Assembly (NCBI GenBank): GCA_013397795.1
Contig: VZTJ01004192.1
Span: forward strand, 1,353,443-1,417,442
DNA length: 64,000 nt
From: Orthonyx spaldingii
Taxonomy: Eukaryota; Chordata; Aves; Passeriformes; Orthonychidae
Reading direction: 5' to 3'
Shown: piece by piece, positions 14,401-27,899 of the stretch
How positions within the stretch are numbered: the first letter of the stretch is position 1
How the letters are laid out: each line of letters starts with the position of its first letter
Translations under genes and position numbers: made by a program
Notes under the pieces: model-generated
Databases searched by the model: none
Seen by the model: only the letters and a program-made list of their open reading frames with translations
Told to the model about the DNA's origin: nothing

Positions 14401-15250
14401 TGTGTTTGGCTCTCCCACTTTTGTATAAGAAGATAACAGAACAAAGGATTGCTGCAATTTGAGGGCATGAACCCTCATTTTCTCTCCAGTCCACCTAAAT
14501 AAAAAAAAGAATTTCTTGTTGGCCTGTGATCTTCACTTCTGCAAGTCAAAGCCTTTTCAGTTCCTACTGCAAATAATGGCAGTTTACTCACAATTTTTCA
14601 GCTGCTTGTGATATCCAAAATTGGCTGCCTTGTTGTAATGAAAAGCAGCCTGCCAACACAGAGGTCCTTCCAAAGAAGCCTGGCTATTGTCAGAGGAGAG
14701 AAAGCAACTGTGGTAATACTCCTGCATCACTGTTTCACTTCATGCTTCACCACAGGAGCAAAGCAAGACAGCGGAGACCACTGACAAGTGTTTACAGAAT
14801 GTGGCTCTTTGACAGAAATGATTGTCAGGCAGTGACTATAATAAAACGTTAGCAGGAGATAGTGGGTTTTCTTGGGTTTTTGTGCCCAGGCAGCTGGCAG
14901 TCTTAATTGCTCTGAAGAAATAGAAACAGAATTTCATTTTCTTCTCTTGTTATTTGGGGATGTAAATCATTTGAAGCATTTTAAGTCCATGACTCCCTGC
15001 CTAATTTTCCCTTATCAAAATTAAGGTGGATGAAACTTCCTTTTAGTTCCCTTGCTGTAGACATTGAGTAAATCCTCTAAATATCTCTGGTTTTTGTCAA
15101 TTCAATGTCAGTAAAATTGAAACTATATCCAACTTCCAGTATTTGAAGTTGTTTTTCCAGGTAAGCCCAAAATGTTAAATGTAGTAATTTTGATCAGCGT
15201 TATTCAAGGGAAGTTGACAATCCATATTCACAACAATTGAATGCTTTCAA
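5500..15250. other. Non-coding DNA, no gene recognised
   Basis: No recognisable gene or dated transposon was found. Small local features are an 11-bp imperfect tandem repeat at about 5897-5930 (units around AAGGTTCTGT), a two-copy 11-bp repeat at about 9240-9260 (AACTCTTTAT), and a GC-richer pocket at about 10930-11580. That pocket carries long overlapping open frames on both strands, the longest starting with GTG at 11081; low stop density in GC-richer DNA explains them. Confidence 0.55.
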
Positions 15251-15345
15251 GCACATGGTGGGATTCTTGGAGCTGTCCTGTGCAGGGCCAGGAGTTGGGC
15301 TTGGAGGATCCTTGTGGGTCCCTTCCAACTCAGAATATTCTTTGT
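15251..15345 (+). mobile_element. CR1 retrotransposon 3' tail (short, 5'-truncated)
   Basis: About 95 bases resemble the 3' untranslated end of a CR1 LINE: GGGATTCTTGG near the start, GTCCTGTGCAGGGCCAGG in the middle, then GGGTCCCTTCCAACTCAG and ATATTCT at the end. It lies in sense on the plus strand. The CCTGTGCAGGGCCAGGAGTT variant differs from the tails at 30 kb and 42 kb, so it probably belongs to another CR1 subfamily. Severe 5' truncation is normal for CR1 and leaves no coding sequence. Recognition is from memory of avian CR1 consensus sequences. Confidence 0.8.
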
Positions 15346-18300
15346 TTCTCTTATTTTAAACAGCCTTTGTAAAGCCAAACAGAGACTCCTACATGAACAC
15401 TGGGGAATGCTAGTTCAAGTCTATGATAATCTGTGGCTGATTTAGGAATACTGTAGTATTCCTAGTTCTTATTTCAGCCTGCTGAACTCTTTTTTTGGCT
15501 TGAATATATTCACTGTGTTTTGATCTTATGAGTGGTTTTAATGGTATTTAATTTTCTTAAATATCTTGACACAGATGATTTGGCACAGTGAGTAGGCTCA
15601 ACAAATCACCAACAAAATGTTTCCTCTTTTCTGGATAATTCCAGTAATTGTGCAGATAGAAAGATAAAGATGAAGGTGTATTAGTCCGAGCAACTGTATT
15701 TTAGTCTGTAACTTTTACCCCTTCTCCTTTGTACTCTGGAGTGTTATTTCTACTGTTACTGGACAAAACCATGTTAAAAGTGAGGAGAAGTATATAATTG
15801 AAGAATAATTTTGGAGGCAAAATTCTTCGGTCATCCTTTCCATTTCTATAAGAACCTTTGCTGATTTACTTGCCAAGTGCAGGCAGACTTTTTGTTCTCT
15901 CTCACCTTCATTTTAATTCGATCAGACAGCTTCACTGTGGGGCCACGCACATGGGAAAGCCAGACTGTAGACTCACACCTTGTTTGCAGTGCCTTCCCTG
16001 AATATACTAGCTGGGTGATCCAGAGCTATTATTTGGAGCTTCAAGCCACTGTTAGGTTTGCTATGAAGCTGCTCAGTGAATGTCTTTCCGCAGAGTGTGC
16101 ACGTTCCTGTGCATGTAAAGTGAGGGATGCTAAAGTGTGGTGGCTGCTAAAATCCGCTTTCTGTTGCACAGGGGTGGAAGACAAAGCAGTGGCAGCTCAA
16201 ACACAAGAGCAGGACGTTTTTAGTTTCAGGAGGAGTAGTTCACAGTGTGTGTGAGTGTTGTTAAAACAAAGGGTGGCAGTTTGAAGTGTGCAAGGGGATA
16301 GTTCGTATAAATCTGTAGAAGGTACAGGGCACAAATCAGGCAAAATATGTCCCACTAACATTGTTGAATTTAGGGACTGCTTTGGGACACAAGAACGAGC
16401 TCTGCACATCTTGGAAGTTCTTATCTTTCATGGAAGTGGTCGTTTCTATAAAAGCATCTACCAAATATTTTACAGCAAATAAAAGCATTTAGAAAATACA
16501 ACCCTCTATATCTCCCCATACTAATGGATTCACCATATTCTCTTCAAAATTGCAGTTTAATGCATGTGACTGCTTCCACTGCACCTCAACCACTAGAAGT
16601 TACAGCTCTTGACCTTTAAATGTTAGGAATAATAAAATTCATTATTAAGAAGTAGTCAATTAAAAAATAAATGCCCCTCTGGTAAAACCGAAAAGTAATG
16701 TTTTGAAATACTGCCACCTTCTGATCAGTCTGGGATGGAGAACTGCGTTATTAGGAACTTGACAAAAAAATTTTATCAACTTTAGTAATTCAGTTCTTGA
16801 TTTTATAATGTTAGAGCCATGCTGCATCATTTAATTTGCAAGGCCAGCTTCCACTGAGACTACACACGTGAGATTACATAGACAGTGGTGTAAATAGATG
16901 AGGAAAATGCAGTGTGATTTACAAGTGATGGGAGAGACAGCAGCACACTTGTTTGAAGTGAAGAAAAGCACTTAAGCATATTATATGTGAAGTTAAGGAT
17001 TTACAAGCACAGAGCCTATGCTTTAAGTTACATAAGCATTAAATGCACTAGAAGATTGCACTTAAAATGTTGGTATGACCTGCACCTGGTGTGAGTCTTA
17101 GAGAATCTGACTTCCCTGTCTCTAACACCTGTCTCTGACATGAATGTGTCCATGAAGGGTTAATTTTTTTACCATTTTACTTTGTTAACATTCAGATGAT
17201 ACTTGTCTGCATACCACCTTTGTGTATATTTTAATTATCCAGATGGTGTTTTATGTGTCCAGTCCCATGTCATTACTATATTACTTAAACTTGGCAGTGA
17301 TACATAGAAATAACTTTCCCCAAGCTGGCTTTTTCTTGCAAAGTTCATCCAATTTCAGCTTTCCAAATGTCCTTTGTGCTGTGGTAATATATATTGTGTA
17401 CCTAAATGGCTTGCATATAATTTAAAATTCCCTTGATAAGGAAAGCCAGTTTGACAAAGCAAATGTTTAAAAGAAGCAAAAACTGACACAAAAACAAAGC
17501 TAATGTGACCTTAAAGTTATCATTTCAAACTCTCCAAATTTAGGCAGTTTAGGTTCTTATATTTCCTTCAATTCACTTGAATTCACCCAGGGTTTTGGCT
17601 GGGGTCAAGTGAGGTGGGGATGCCTGTGTCACATTCCCACCTGTGGGATTGTTATGGACCAGGGTGATGCCAAGGTCCTGACTGCACTACATTTTCCCAA
17701 AAGGGTGCAATTAAGGTGTGTTTATATTGTAGGCACAGTGGTTTTTCCACAGTAGAATGGCTATTTTGAGATGGTGGCTGAGAAGAATCCCTCCTTGAAG
17801 TGTTATTTAGGATGGTAAGAGGACAGCAGCAAAGGGAGAGAGTGACTCATTTTGAAGTCACAGCACTGCTGTCTTGTGAATCTATCCCATATTATAACAC
17901 CATCTTGGTAATACTTTAACTTATTAGCTGATTTCAACCTAAATTTAGAAAGGAGGAGTCTCGAGCGTGCTGACTTTCTCCATACTGTCTGAAAATACGA
18001 GGTCAAGTAAAGGACTCAGACCTTATCAGTGCCCTGCTAAAGAGAAAGACTGAAATTTGAGCTCAACTGTACAACTGTACACTAGGGAATCCACGTGCTA
18101 GAGAGATGAGCACAATGGAAGCACTCAGAAATGTCCAAAACTCTTCTGCTTGTGTAATTACTTGTATGTTGGCTTTGATAACTCCAGAGCAGGTAAAATG
18201 GTTGGGTTTAGCCAAAGCAGGTGTCCTGCAGCAGGATTTATATTGCTGTCTGGTAATGGCAGGTGAATGTCAAACTGTTATGCACAGAGGGAACTGCCCT

Positions 18301-21300
18301 GGAGATGAAGTCCCTTATGACCTCCAGTGTGCCTGTTTTGTAATTACAAACTGAAAATAAGAACGGTTTTCTCATCAGAAAGGTAAATAGTCTTGACTCA
18401 TGAACACTTAATGAAGCACATGAAGCTGTGCTGTCATCCCAAGATGTGTGTTTTCCTTGCTGGTTTCTAAATATGTTTTTCTTGTTTCAGTTTAATACAG
18501 AACAGTATCTTCTGCTGAACAATAGAAATTTCATCTCTTGAGTTTCAAACAAGGGACTGTCCCATAGCAGAGTGTTAGAGCTTCTTCACAGAATCTGCTA
18601 AATGCAAATGACAAGCCACACAGCAAGATTTGATAGCAATCTGCAAGTGTTTTTAAAACAGATCTTAACCATATGTACAGTGTACCACTTCTGCTGTTGT
18701 ATATTGAGCTCAGGAGAAAGCAAGTAACGTAATTGCCTTCAGCAAAATTGTCAAACAAGGAAACCTTTTAAAACTACATAGAAGGGGGAAGATAATGAAA
18801 GCCCTGGAAGGAAGAGGCTAAGAGAAGAAGAACTGGCAGGGAACATTAACATATACTTTTAACTAGTCTTTTCACAGAGAGAAGGATGACCCAGACCCTT
18901 GACTGCTGTAGTTCTTTTTTTTCCAGTGAAAAAATTTTGTATGTGCTGCTGTGTAGAAAAGAAATGCTTATTTCCCATGTGTTATTTTATGTTTCAGTTT
19001 GGACGACCAAGAGGAAACTTTATTTAGCCTGTTGAGTCCAACCCCACAGTAATAGAGCACATAAAACTTTCAAGAAGTGAAAGGCATGCTGAACTCACAT
19101 TTCAGATAGTTTTCAGGATAACTCCTTGGCTGTTATATCCATATGTCATAACAGACATAAATTATTAGAAATTATTTGCTACAGTGTGCAATCATATTAG
19201 CTCCCAGGGACCTTTTAGACTGGATTTATGAAGAGAGATGTTTCCTGAATGTTTTTCCTAAAGAAACTACAGATTCCAGAACAAATCAAGTTTTGATGAA
19301 ATAAGGACTCTGGATTTAAATTGCTGACTGATACCTAAGGGCTAGTGAGTGCATCCTCCAGGGGCAATTAGGGATAACTATCTGCAAGGATAGTTGCATC
19401 TTGCAGCAATTCCCGCTGGAAGTGGGTGGATATTTTTTTTCTTTATGGCATATGCAGATGTTGCTGAGTAGCAGCCACTTTAGTTCCTCTCCTGCAGAAG
19501 TATTGTGGAGAAATGGCTCAGGAGTGAGAAGAGCTTTAAAATCTTCCATCTGGGTGAGCTGAAAGCTGTGAATCAAAATTGTCTTTGGCTAAGGGAACAT
19601 GATGGTCTTTTGGGCCTTACTGGTTTAATGGAAACCTGCAAAATTTAAACAAATATCACGTTACTGTGGCAGTTATAGTTGTATGCATCAAGGCTCTGTG
19701 CTACCCTGTGGTTGTTTCCAGCTTTCATTTACTTGTGGAAAGTGCACTTCATCCCATTTTTTGCTTCAGCCCTTGTCTGCTTGTGTTGTAAGGCAGCACA
19801 AGCACAGCACATCAGGCAGCTCACAAATCATATGGAATAGAAAACGTTTGTCCATGAGATGTAGGTAGCTTGCTCTGAACATTGTAGATTTACTGTCCCT
19901 TTTTCTCTCTTTTCAAGCTCTCCTTGCTCTTTGAGGAAAAGTCTTGCATGAATCCATAAATGCCATCTAGCCTGTGTTTTAACTAGATACTAAGATCTCA
20001 TCTGCCTCAGATGGGCTTGGTTGAAGAGTTCTGACTCTATATACCTCAAGACTGTGGGCAGCCTGAATCCCAGGTAACTCTGCAAAATAAGAAAGTGCAA
20101 GACAGCAATAAGCAGGGCTTTAGCCCTTTGTCTGGTCGGTGTTGCTGGAGCCAGTGCAGATAAAATGGTAGCAGTCTGGCTTTTCCTAAGACTCTACTGT
20201 GCACTGCTTTGTGCTTCTACGTACAATAATCACAGCAACCTGGTCCTGAGTGGTGGGGGAAGGAGTCTGATAGGAAAAGCTTTTAGTACAGGGATGTGTG
20301 AATTGAGGAATTCCATAATTAACAATAATGACCAGCACAGGTGACATTTCTTTGTAGTTAATAGCTGCTGGTGTGAAAGGCCCTGAGGCAGAGCCTCAAG
20401 CTGCTAAGCTAGCAAGTGAATTGCCAGACTATTTGACCTGCAGTTCATTCCTAATATATATGGTATTGCTATGAAAAAGCCAAGCAAAATGTTCATAGGC
20501 ACTGCTTCTTGGGCTGTGTGGGAATGCCAGCAATTTTGTATTTGGGATTGAAGCAGTTTCCTCATTTTGACAATAGGCTATGCACCAACTCTTTAGGAAG
20601 ATGCAGAACTTCTCCTCTTGCATATTCTAGAGGAGAAGCAAATAAAGTCTTATGCACCTGAGAAAATGTAAAAAATTATAGCCAAATTCTGCAGTAGGAA
20701 GATGATGGAGTTTTCCACTCTAAGGGCCATGAAAGCTGACCCATGATAAGTAGTTTGTAAAAACAGTGGTGTTGAAAGAGGTGATGGCACCTGGGCCATC
20801 CCCTTTTGCACTGTCTCCATTTCTGGAGATTCCTTCTCCAACATTTAAAACAAAAAGGGATAGAAGTAGATGGTTCTGAATTGTTCTGCAGGCAAGAGAA
20901 ATGGGGCTTGTAACCAGGAAAAGGAGATGGGGCAGTTGTTTGCCAGAGGGACACTGCAGTGGTTTTCCCTGGATGTTGCTTTTATTGGTGAGTCAGAGGT
21001 AGGTCATATGCTGCATATCTGATCCTGGCAATGTTTTTGTTTTTTTTCAAAGGACTGATTAATATACTTCACTGTGCTGAACTTTGAGTGGAGGTTGTTC
21101 CCAAAGCTTTTTTTTTTCCAATTACCAGCTCACCATAAAATCAATTATTGCCCATTTTAAACACAACTATCAAAACCATTTGTCTCCAGAGACTGTCAAG
21201 ACAACAGCTATAGATGTTGTTTATTGTGCTGAACACAGTGAGACACATTAACAGATCTACTGTAACAAGAAATAACCCATTACAGTAAGAGAAGGCTTTG

Positions 21301-24300
21301 TGTTCTGAAATAGATCTTTAGACTTCAGTCCAAAATAAAACCTGCTGTCATGTTTTTGCATGGCTGGCAATTTTACTGTATGACACAACAGATCTCAGTG
21401 CAAATATCTGGGGTTTATGCTCTACTAAAAAATTGAACCTGTTGCAGTGTAGCACATGGGAATTGGATGGAAGGAGTGCACTCTGTCCTGAGACTGGTTT
21501 TCATTAAGGTCTGCAGACAGAGTTTTTGGTGCCATCTTATGCTTCACTGTGTCATCAGGTTTACAAAGTTAAACCATATCATTAACACTAGGTGTGTGCT
21601 GCCCTGAAACAAAAACCATGGAACAAGATCTTAGCTGGTATGAAGAACTACAACACTAGGCATGACATTTAAAGTAGTTCTTTCCTTTCTCAAAGATTTG
21701 AGACTTCATATAGGGTTTGACTTCATATAAGATCCTGCGTTTCTAGATGCCAATGGCCTCTTCTCAGCTAGCCTTCTCTCTCTCTGCTGTCCCATCTCAT
21801 CAGAACAACTTAGTCTCCATCTAGATTTCTTCATAAATTCTATTATCTTATGTCAACAGTTGACTTTTGGCACCTTGCTGAAATTCTGGTGGATTTTTTG
21901 ACTGGGGACAAGCCCCATCTCTGTCATGCAGACCATTTTTGCACAAAATCTAAAGCCTTCCACCGCATGAAGAGCTACAATTAAGTAAAGAAAACAGAGA
22001 CTTTATAAGCCTGGAAGTTTTGCTGAAGAATGTATAGCTGCTGAGATAACCGTCTGCCTGTCCCTTTTATATCTGCTTTAACTGCCCTCCAGTAACTTCT
22101 GAGTCTGTTGACCAATTTCACCCAGATCTCACAAGGAAGACAGAGGTTTTGAAGAGACTTAGTTATAGAAGTTATATTAATAAAAACCTCTTTCCTTTAC
22201 ATGTTGTTCATCTATAGGAAATCTTGCCATATGAATTTGCCTATTATTGCACTCTAGACACCTCACAGGAAGGAAGCACAGTCCCCATCTCAGAAAAGCT
22301 TTTGCATGTTAGACAGCAGAAGGTCCAAAAAAGAGACAAAAACCCATACCGTGATCAAAGTGGATCTCCTTCTCAACATCTCAGTGCAAGCAAAATAAAA
22401 GTTCTCTCTCCTCCTACTGGCTTTTTTAGTAGTGCTTGTTGTGAGAAAAATACCTGATTTAATAAAATTCAGGTGAAATGATAATATGCTGGCAAATTTA
22501 TAAGCTGCTGAAAGCAAGATGTCATAATAGTCTATTGGACAACTTTACTTGGTGGTCTTTTAGGTGTTGGCTAACAAATGGGTTAATAGATGTCAGTCTC
22601 CATAATTCCAGATTGTGCTGCCATGTCACTGGGAAGAGACACTGCCATTTCAGAGTAAGGCTGCTGGAGAAGCTTTGGGGTTTTCTGCACTGCACTGCCG
22701 TTCTGGGAAGGAAGAGGTGTTAAAATGAATTTTTGGAAGGTTTTTTCACTATGCTGCTGTAAGGAGAAAGAAACTAAACATCACAAAACCAAAGACCAGA
22801 AAAGCCGAGTGCGGTTACTTTTTTGCTGCAGTTGCAAGTGTTATTTGTGTTAGTAGTGTTTGGCCTCATCACAGAACTGTGCTGTAATGATCTCTTGCAT
22901 TCTCTCACTTCACCTGTGTGGCTTTTACTATGCTCTATTCAGAGTTCTGTGTTTAGAGAAACCCCAGCTATAAACCTCTCTAGCTGGAACCCCATGTGCT
23001 TAACAGTTGACATGTGTTTGTTTCTATGGAGTGAATATTAAAATTAATGTGAAAGACTAAACCCCAAAGACTAAATTAAAATAACTAAAGAGATATTACT
23101 TGCTGAAAGGAAATAAATGCACAAAATTAAACCATAGACCATGAATTAGATTTTCCATAGAGCTCAGCTTCTATTAAGCAATTTTATAAATAGAGGCACT
23201 GACCGGCGTAACCTCTCCCTGCTCCCATGCTTTTCTGTGGGAGCTACTGGCATAGATAGTTTCTAGATCTGGCCATTTTTCACCTTTTTATTTGCACTTG
23301 ATTTTCTCATCTTAATTGATCACTATTTGATGAGATACAGACAGTGGCAACAAGAACAGGTGGTGGTGTGTGTGACGTACGAGAACTTTGCTGGCATGAG
23401 ATGGGGTGATTGGAGTAGGTCCCTTCTAAACGCCAGAGCTGACTGTGACATCAGTCCATCAGCATCAGTGCAGTCTTAATCTTGAATAGCCTTGTCTCTG
23501 GTGCTGCCTCTGAAAGTTTTAGCGAGGGCTGTAGTCTCCTTGTAAGACAAATATTTGAGTGTTTTCTTGAAAATGAACATACAGTTTCTCTTTCAGCTGA
23601 GACCCTTGATTGTTTCCAGTATGATCAGTATTGTATTAATGCACAGCAGATACAGTTATGCTTCATGCTGCAAGAGCAAAACAATGTCCTAGTTATACTG
23701 GGAACTTGAGTTAATTCCCAGGTGTTACAACTTGGTTCTCTCATACTTGGGGGAACGATAAGGAACAGTTCTCTCTCCTGCTCCTCACAAAACAGCAGCC
23801 ACAGCTTGTGGGACTGTTTGGGTAGGTATGATCAGTTCCTGGTGCCATGAGAAGGCAAGTGCTGGCATGGATCAGGTGGGCATCACCTGGCGGTACTTAC
23901 ATGAAGAGCTGAGATTTTTGGATGGTTTGAATTGGATAAGAGTAATGTATAGGAAAGTACAAGGTCCCTTGTTCCCTGTTTGCATGGCAGTAACTGTTAA
24001 TTTCAACTAGTGGCTTGGGAAGAAAAGAATGCATGCTTTATTACCTGGTTTCTATTAGACGGGCATGAAAAAAGAGATGAACATCTGTAATCATGTAGAA
24101 CTAAAAAATGCAAGTGCTGGGCAGCCTATTCATCCCTAGCCTCTCCATTCTGCCTGCTTCCCAAGGTGTGTTTGTGGTGGCTCTGTTGGAAATGGGTGTA
24201 AAGGTAAATGGGGAATAATATCCTATAATCCCCCTTACCTCACTCACACAAAGCTAATATCAGCAATAAATCAACCCCAGGTCATCTCATGCAGTGGGTA

Positions 24301-25280
24301 ATTTTGTGCTCCCTTAAGAACTAAAGCGCCATCTGAAGTCTGAGGCTGAGCTCTAAGGAAATAGGTGTTTAAACACATGAATAAATAAGTACCTTACTCT
24401 GTAGTATAGGCATCAACAGTGACCAAGTATCTGAGCTCTGCTTGGCCTGAGGGGAATCTTTTTGTTTGCTTGATAAATTTTCCAGAGATGTCTCTGATAC
24501 AAAAAACTGATGCTGGGTCTCTTATGCTAGAGAGAGAACTTCTGCTCTTACAATGCTGAATCCCTGGTTCCAGTTACTTGAGCAATTTGGTTGGTGTCTC
24601 CTGTGTTTGAACAGTAATAATCAACTTTGCAGAAAAAATTAAAAATACTATTCCTGTGCAACAACTGCAGACCTTAATATTTTCTGACAGTGAAAAACAT
24701 TTTTGCCCAGTCATATGCTTAGTGTGTCCCCAGAAAGCCAAATTTTCAAAAGTGATAAATTTCCCATTAAAGGCTGTTGCACAGCAATGAGTTTGATTCC
24801 AGCTAGGCACATTAGATCAAGCTTACCTTATTACAGTTTGTGGTGGGAAAGGCACTCTGCGAAGATGCAGCTTACTAAATTATCTCTGTGAATCTGTAGG
24901 TGGTAACTTTGAGCATGCTGCCTGCCTGACCCTGTTGTCAATATAGCCAGTTAAAGGCTGATGTGTTCAGAGGAAGAACTAATCTGTCTCGCTTAGCAGG
25001 CAATGTGTCAGAGCTTGTGTGTGATATATCTGACATGGTGAGTGGCATGTCTGACTCGGCAGTTGAATAACATTACTCATTTTAGAATATATCTTCTTCA
25101 ATAGAGAATATAAACACAAGCACACCTTTATATTTTTTTCTTAGCAGATGATCGAGCACATACCAGAATGAATCAATCCTATTTAGTATGCAGAAGGGCT
25201 TTTTCTTCTGTACATGGTTCCCCTCACAGGACCATTATTTTACATATCAGTTACTGGGATGTATTCAAAGCCTAAGGGAA
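15346..25280. other. Non-coding DNA, no gene recognised
   Basis: Apart from the palindromic repeat at about 16962-17055, nothing is recognisable. Acceptor-like pyrimidine tracts occur, for example before the CAG near 18490, but without a matching donor and without a sensible reading frame. A 7-bp hairpin at 23221-23244 is within chance expectation for this length. Confidence 0.55.
16962..17055. repeat. Degraded palindromic MITE-like repeat
   Basis: The left half contains GCACTTAAGCATA and GTGAAGTTAAG. The right half contains TATGCTTTAAGTTA and ATAAGCATTAAATGCACT, roughly the reverse complement of the left. This resembles a degraded copy of a palindromic repeat known to me from turtle, crocodile and bird genomes, whose consensus alternates TTAAGCA and its complement. 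The family name is not certain. Age and divergence lower confidence. Confidence 0.4.
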
Positions 25281-25318
25281 ACCACTGACTTCCAAGAGCT
25301 TTAGATCAGACCCTTTAA
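25281..25318 (+). repeat. Possible ancient amniote interspersed repeat fragment
   Basis: The segment reads ACTGACTTCCAAGAGCTTT followed by AGATCAGACCC. It resembles a motif common in old sauropsid repeats, in which a palindromic CCATTGACTTCAATGGGAG core is followed by CTTTGGATCAGGCCC. It is short and diverged, so coincidence cannot be excluded. No family name is assigned. Confidence 0.35.
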
Positions 25319-27109
25319 GCTAGCCCAGTCATTCAGCAGGCAACATCAAATATGGGTAAAATCTGTTGTGTGTCTTCCTGCTCTGTAGTCCCATGAGATG
25401 TCCCAAAGAGCATTTCTCTCTTTTCCTTGTCAGAAAACTGTGCTGTATTTACTTCTGAATAAGATGAGCTGGGAAATCCATGGCCTTGAAACTGATGCAG
25501 TCTACCATTGTGCTTCTTCCATCGTCTGTTGTGGTGTTGTTTTGTGGTTTTGGTGTTGTTTGTTCAATTTTTTTTAATGCCTTAGTGCTGGATAATACAA
25601 AAATGCATGCGACCAGCAAAAGCTGCCTGAAGGCTTTTTGGGCTCTGAGCACAGGAAAGGTTCTCAGACTGTCAAAGAAGTAATTTTAGCTCCTTTCTGA
25701 CCACTGCATACCCTACTATCCCTGCTGTAACTTAGGCTTATACCAGTTCAGGGATCAGCACACACTCTTTTGGCAGCCCATGCTCTGCAGGATCACATAT
25801 TTTTTTCTCAAAAGGGCAAGACGTTTGGCAGCATTTGGAAGGCTGGCAGTGCAGTGCTGCGGGATGGCTGGTGCTCAGTACCATGGGGTGGGGAGTGGTG
25901 GTGGTGTCAGCATCTCCAGGACAGCACTTGAGACTGAGGAATTACAAGACTATTGAAATGTAGCTCAGAAGAGAAGCAGGGCTGCCTCCCAAGTTAAGCT
26001 GGCATTCCTAAAGGAACCACAGAAGAGTAAATGCTGATCTGTTGAGTTAGCAGAATGCCTAATGGGAAGGGGAACCGATCATCTGATTAGCATTGGCACG
26101 TTATCCTTCAGCAGCAGATTGCCTCAGGCTGTGGGCACAGAGCTGCTCATCCCGCACAGGTTTCACGTTGTTCTGCTCCGTTTAGCTTATGCTTTGATTT
26201 GCTTCACTTATTTCTCATTTGGTGAAAGATAGAATCAATAAATCTTGAATACAAGTTGCTCAACAGAGGGCTGCACTGTTTTTATTCTTTGTGCTGCACA
26301 CCTGTCTGCCTGTGCTATTAGCATGTTTGCTCTTCATGTTGCTTTCAATATCAATAGGAACACTCTCCACTGCTTCTGTTTGGTTTTTTATTTTTATTTT
26401 TTGGGAGATAAGTCCTTACTGTGCAAATCTCCAACTGTGTCTGCTGTTGATGAAGTCACATGAGCCACAAGCCCAGGGCCTGATGGTCAAAATGTTGGGG
26501 ATGGCAGAGCCATTAGTACAAAATCTGCAATCCCAAACATTGGTTTATATTGCTCAGACACTGTGCCCCAAGCTCCCTTTTTCTTATGTGATAAAAGTAG
26601 TAGGCTTTTTTCTGATGACCACATAAAAAAAAATATCTTGGAAAAACAACTGATTTGCTGCCTGAAACAGCAGTTTGCCTCTTTTTCCTTGTTTGCAAAA
26701 ATCTTCATTGCAGCAGCTAAGAAATGCACATCATTCCCAAATTAAAGATACCTGTTCTTTATTAGTTTGGGATGAAACTAGGAATGGGAAGCTCACCTTC
26801 ACCTTTATGGAGTGTCCTAATCTAAAACCCACACTGTGGTGAGCAAATAGCCCAAGTGAGATAATGCTGGTTGTAGGCCTTTTCTCTAAGGTTCTGTTCC
26901 TGAGTATCTGAAGCAAATCAGAGCACTTCCTCACAGGGGAAAACATGTCTCAGGAAGAGTAATGCACAGGCTGTTTATCTACCTGTCTTGGACTGTTCAC
27001 TGTGGGATGGGGATGATTTGTGATGCTGTTGCTTCTCCAGCATTTACGGAAGTGGTAGCAGAGAGCCCTCTTGAGTTCAAAACCTTCCTAAAATTTGGGC
27101 ATAATGTAA
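25319..27109. other. Non-coding DNA with a possible conserved patch
   Basis: No gene recognised. A segment around 26060-26200 keeps several CpGs (ACCGATC, GCACGTTATCC, TCCCGCAC, CACGTTG, CTCCGTTT) and a TGATTAGCAT homeodomain-like site, so it may be a conserved non-coding element. The overlapping frames at 26245-26745 on both strands are low-complexity and unsupported. Confidence 0.45.
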
Positions 27110-27285
27110 TTTGAACGTGGTCTCTGAAGGTCTCTGGTCTGACCCTTTGCTCAAAGTAGGTCATATAATGCAGGTTTCTTGAGTCTTGTCTGGTTGAGTT
27201 TTGAGTTTTTCCAAGAAATTAAATCCCACAGCCTCTCTGGACGCTTGTGCTAATGTTTGGTCATGCTTAACTCAGGATAACTCTT
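27110..27285 (-). mobile_element. Old, diverged CR1 retrotransposon fragment
   Basis: Read on the plus strand, the order of blocks matches an antisense CR1 3' region: a GGTCTCTGGTCTGACCC block, then TTTGCTCAAAGTAGGTCA, then TTGAGTTTTGAGTTTTTCC, then CACAGCCTCTCTGGACG and a TAATGTTTGGTCA block. In younger copies the equivalents are the tail with 'ccctgctcaaagcagg' and 'acaacctctctgggcaacc'. Divergence is clearly higher than in the copies at 30, 36, 42 and 54 kb, so this looks like an older insertion. No coding sequence remains and the boundaries are approximate. Confidence 0.6.
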
Positions 27286-27899
27286 CTCTGTTGCAGGATT
27301 AGTAGCAGAGGGAGAAAAAAATAGTTATCAGATATTGCAGTCCTCCGGCTCTTCTACTCTCTGTGCTGAAATGTTTCAAGCTTCTTCAGGACTGAAGACA
27401 AATTATCTGTGCTTGTGTCTTCAATGAGATCAGAGGTTAAATACAGTATCCACACTCAGCCTGGTAGGTATTAAAATAAAATACACTCCAGTTTTTTAAA
27501 TAGTTGCAAAAGAATTTTATGGGGGCAGAGCACCCAGGGGAAGCTTACTCTGTCATTGTAACTCCCCTGAACTACTGTTGTTTGCATGTTTGTTCCAAGT
27601 CTTATTAGATGAGTGGAAAAAATTACATGAAAGTAGTAGTTGGGTACATTTGACAGTCCAGTCAAATAGAAATCTACCAGCATGTGTTATGCACAGACAG
27701 TGACTGGCAATAAAAAATAAATATTTTTTATTTTATAGTATCTGCAAACAAACTGTGGATTGTGTCATCTAAAGGTAGGATTCAAAAAATGATGATGCTA
27801 TTTTCAAAGAATTTATTAATCAGGATAATGGGTGTCTTTTAATGTTTCTGTATTACCCTTTCATTAAAATAATCAGAGGAAATCTATGTGCAGCATAAG

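Noticed and set aside
23221..23244. 7-bp inverted repeat GCTCCCA/TGGGAGC
   Set aside because: A stem of this length is expected by chance many times in 64 kb.
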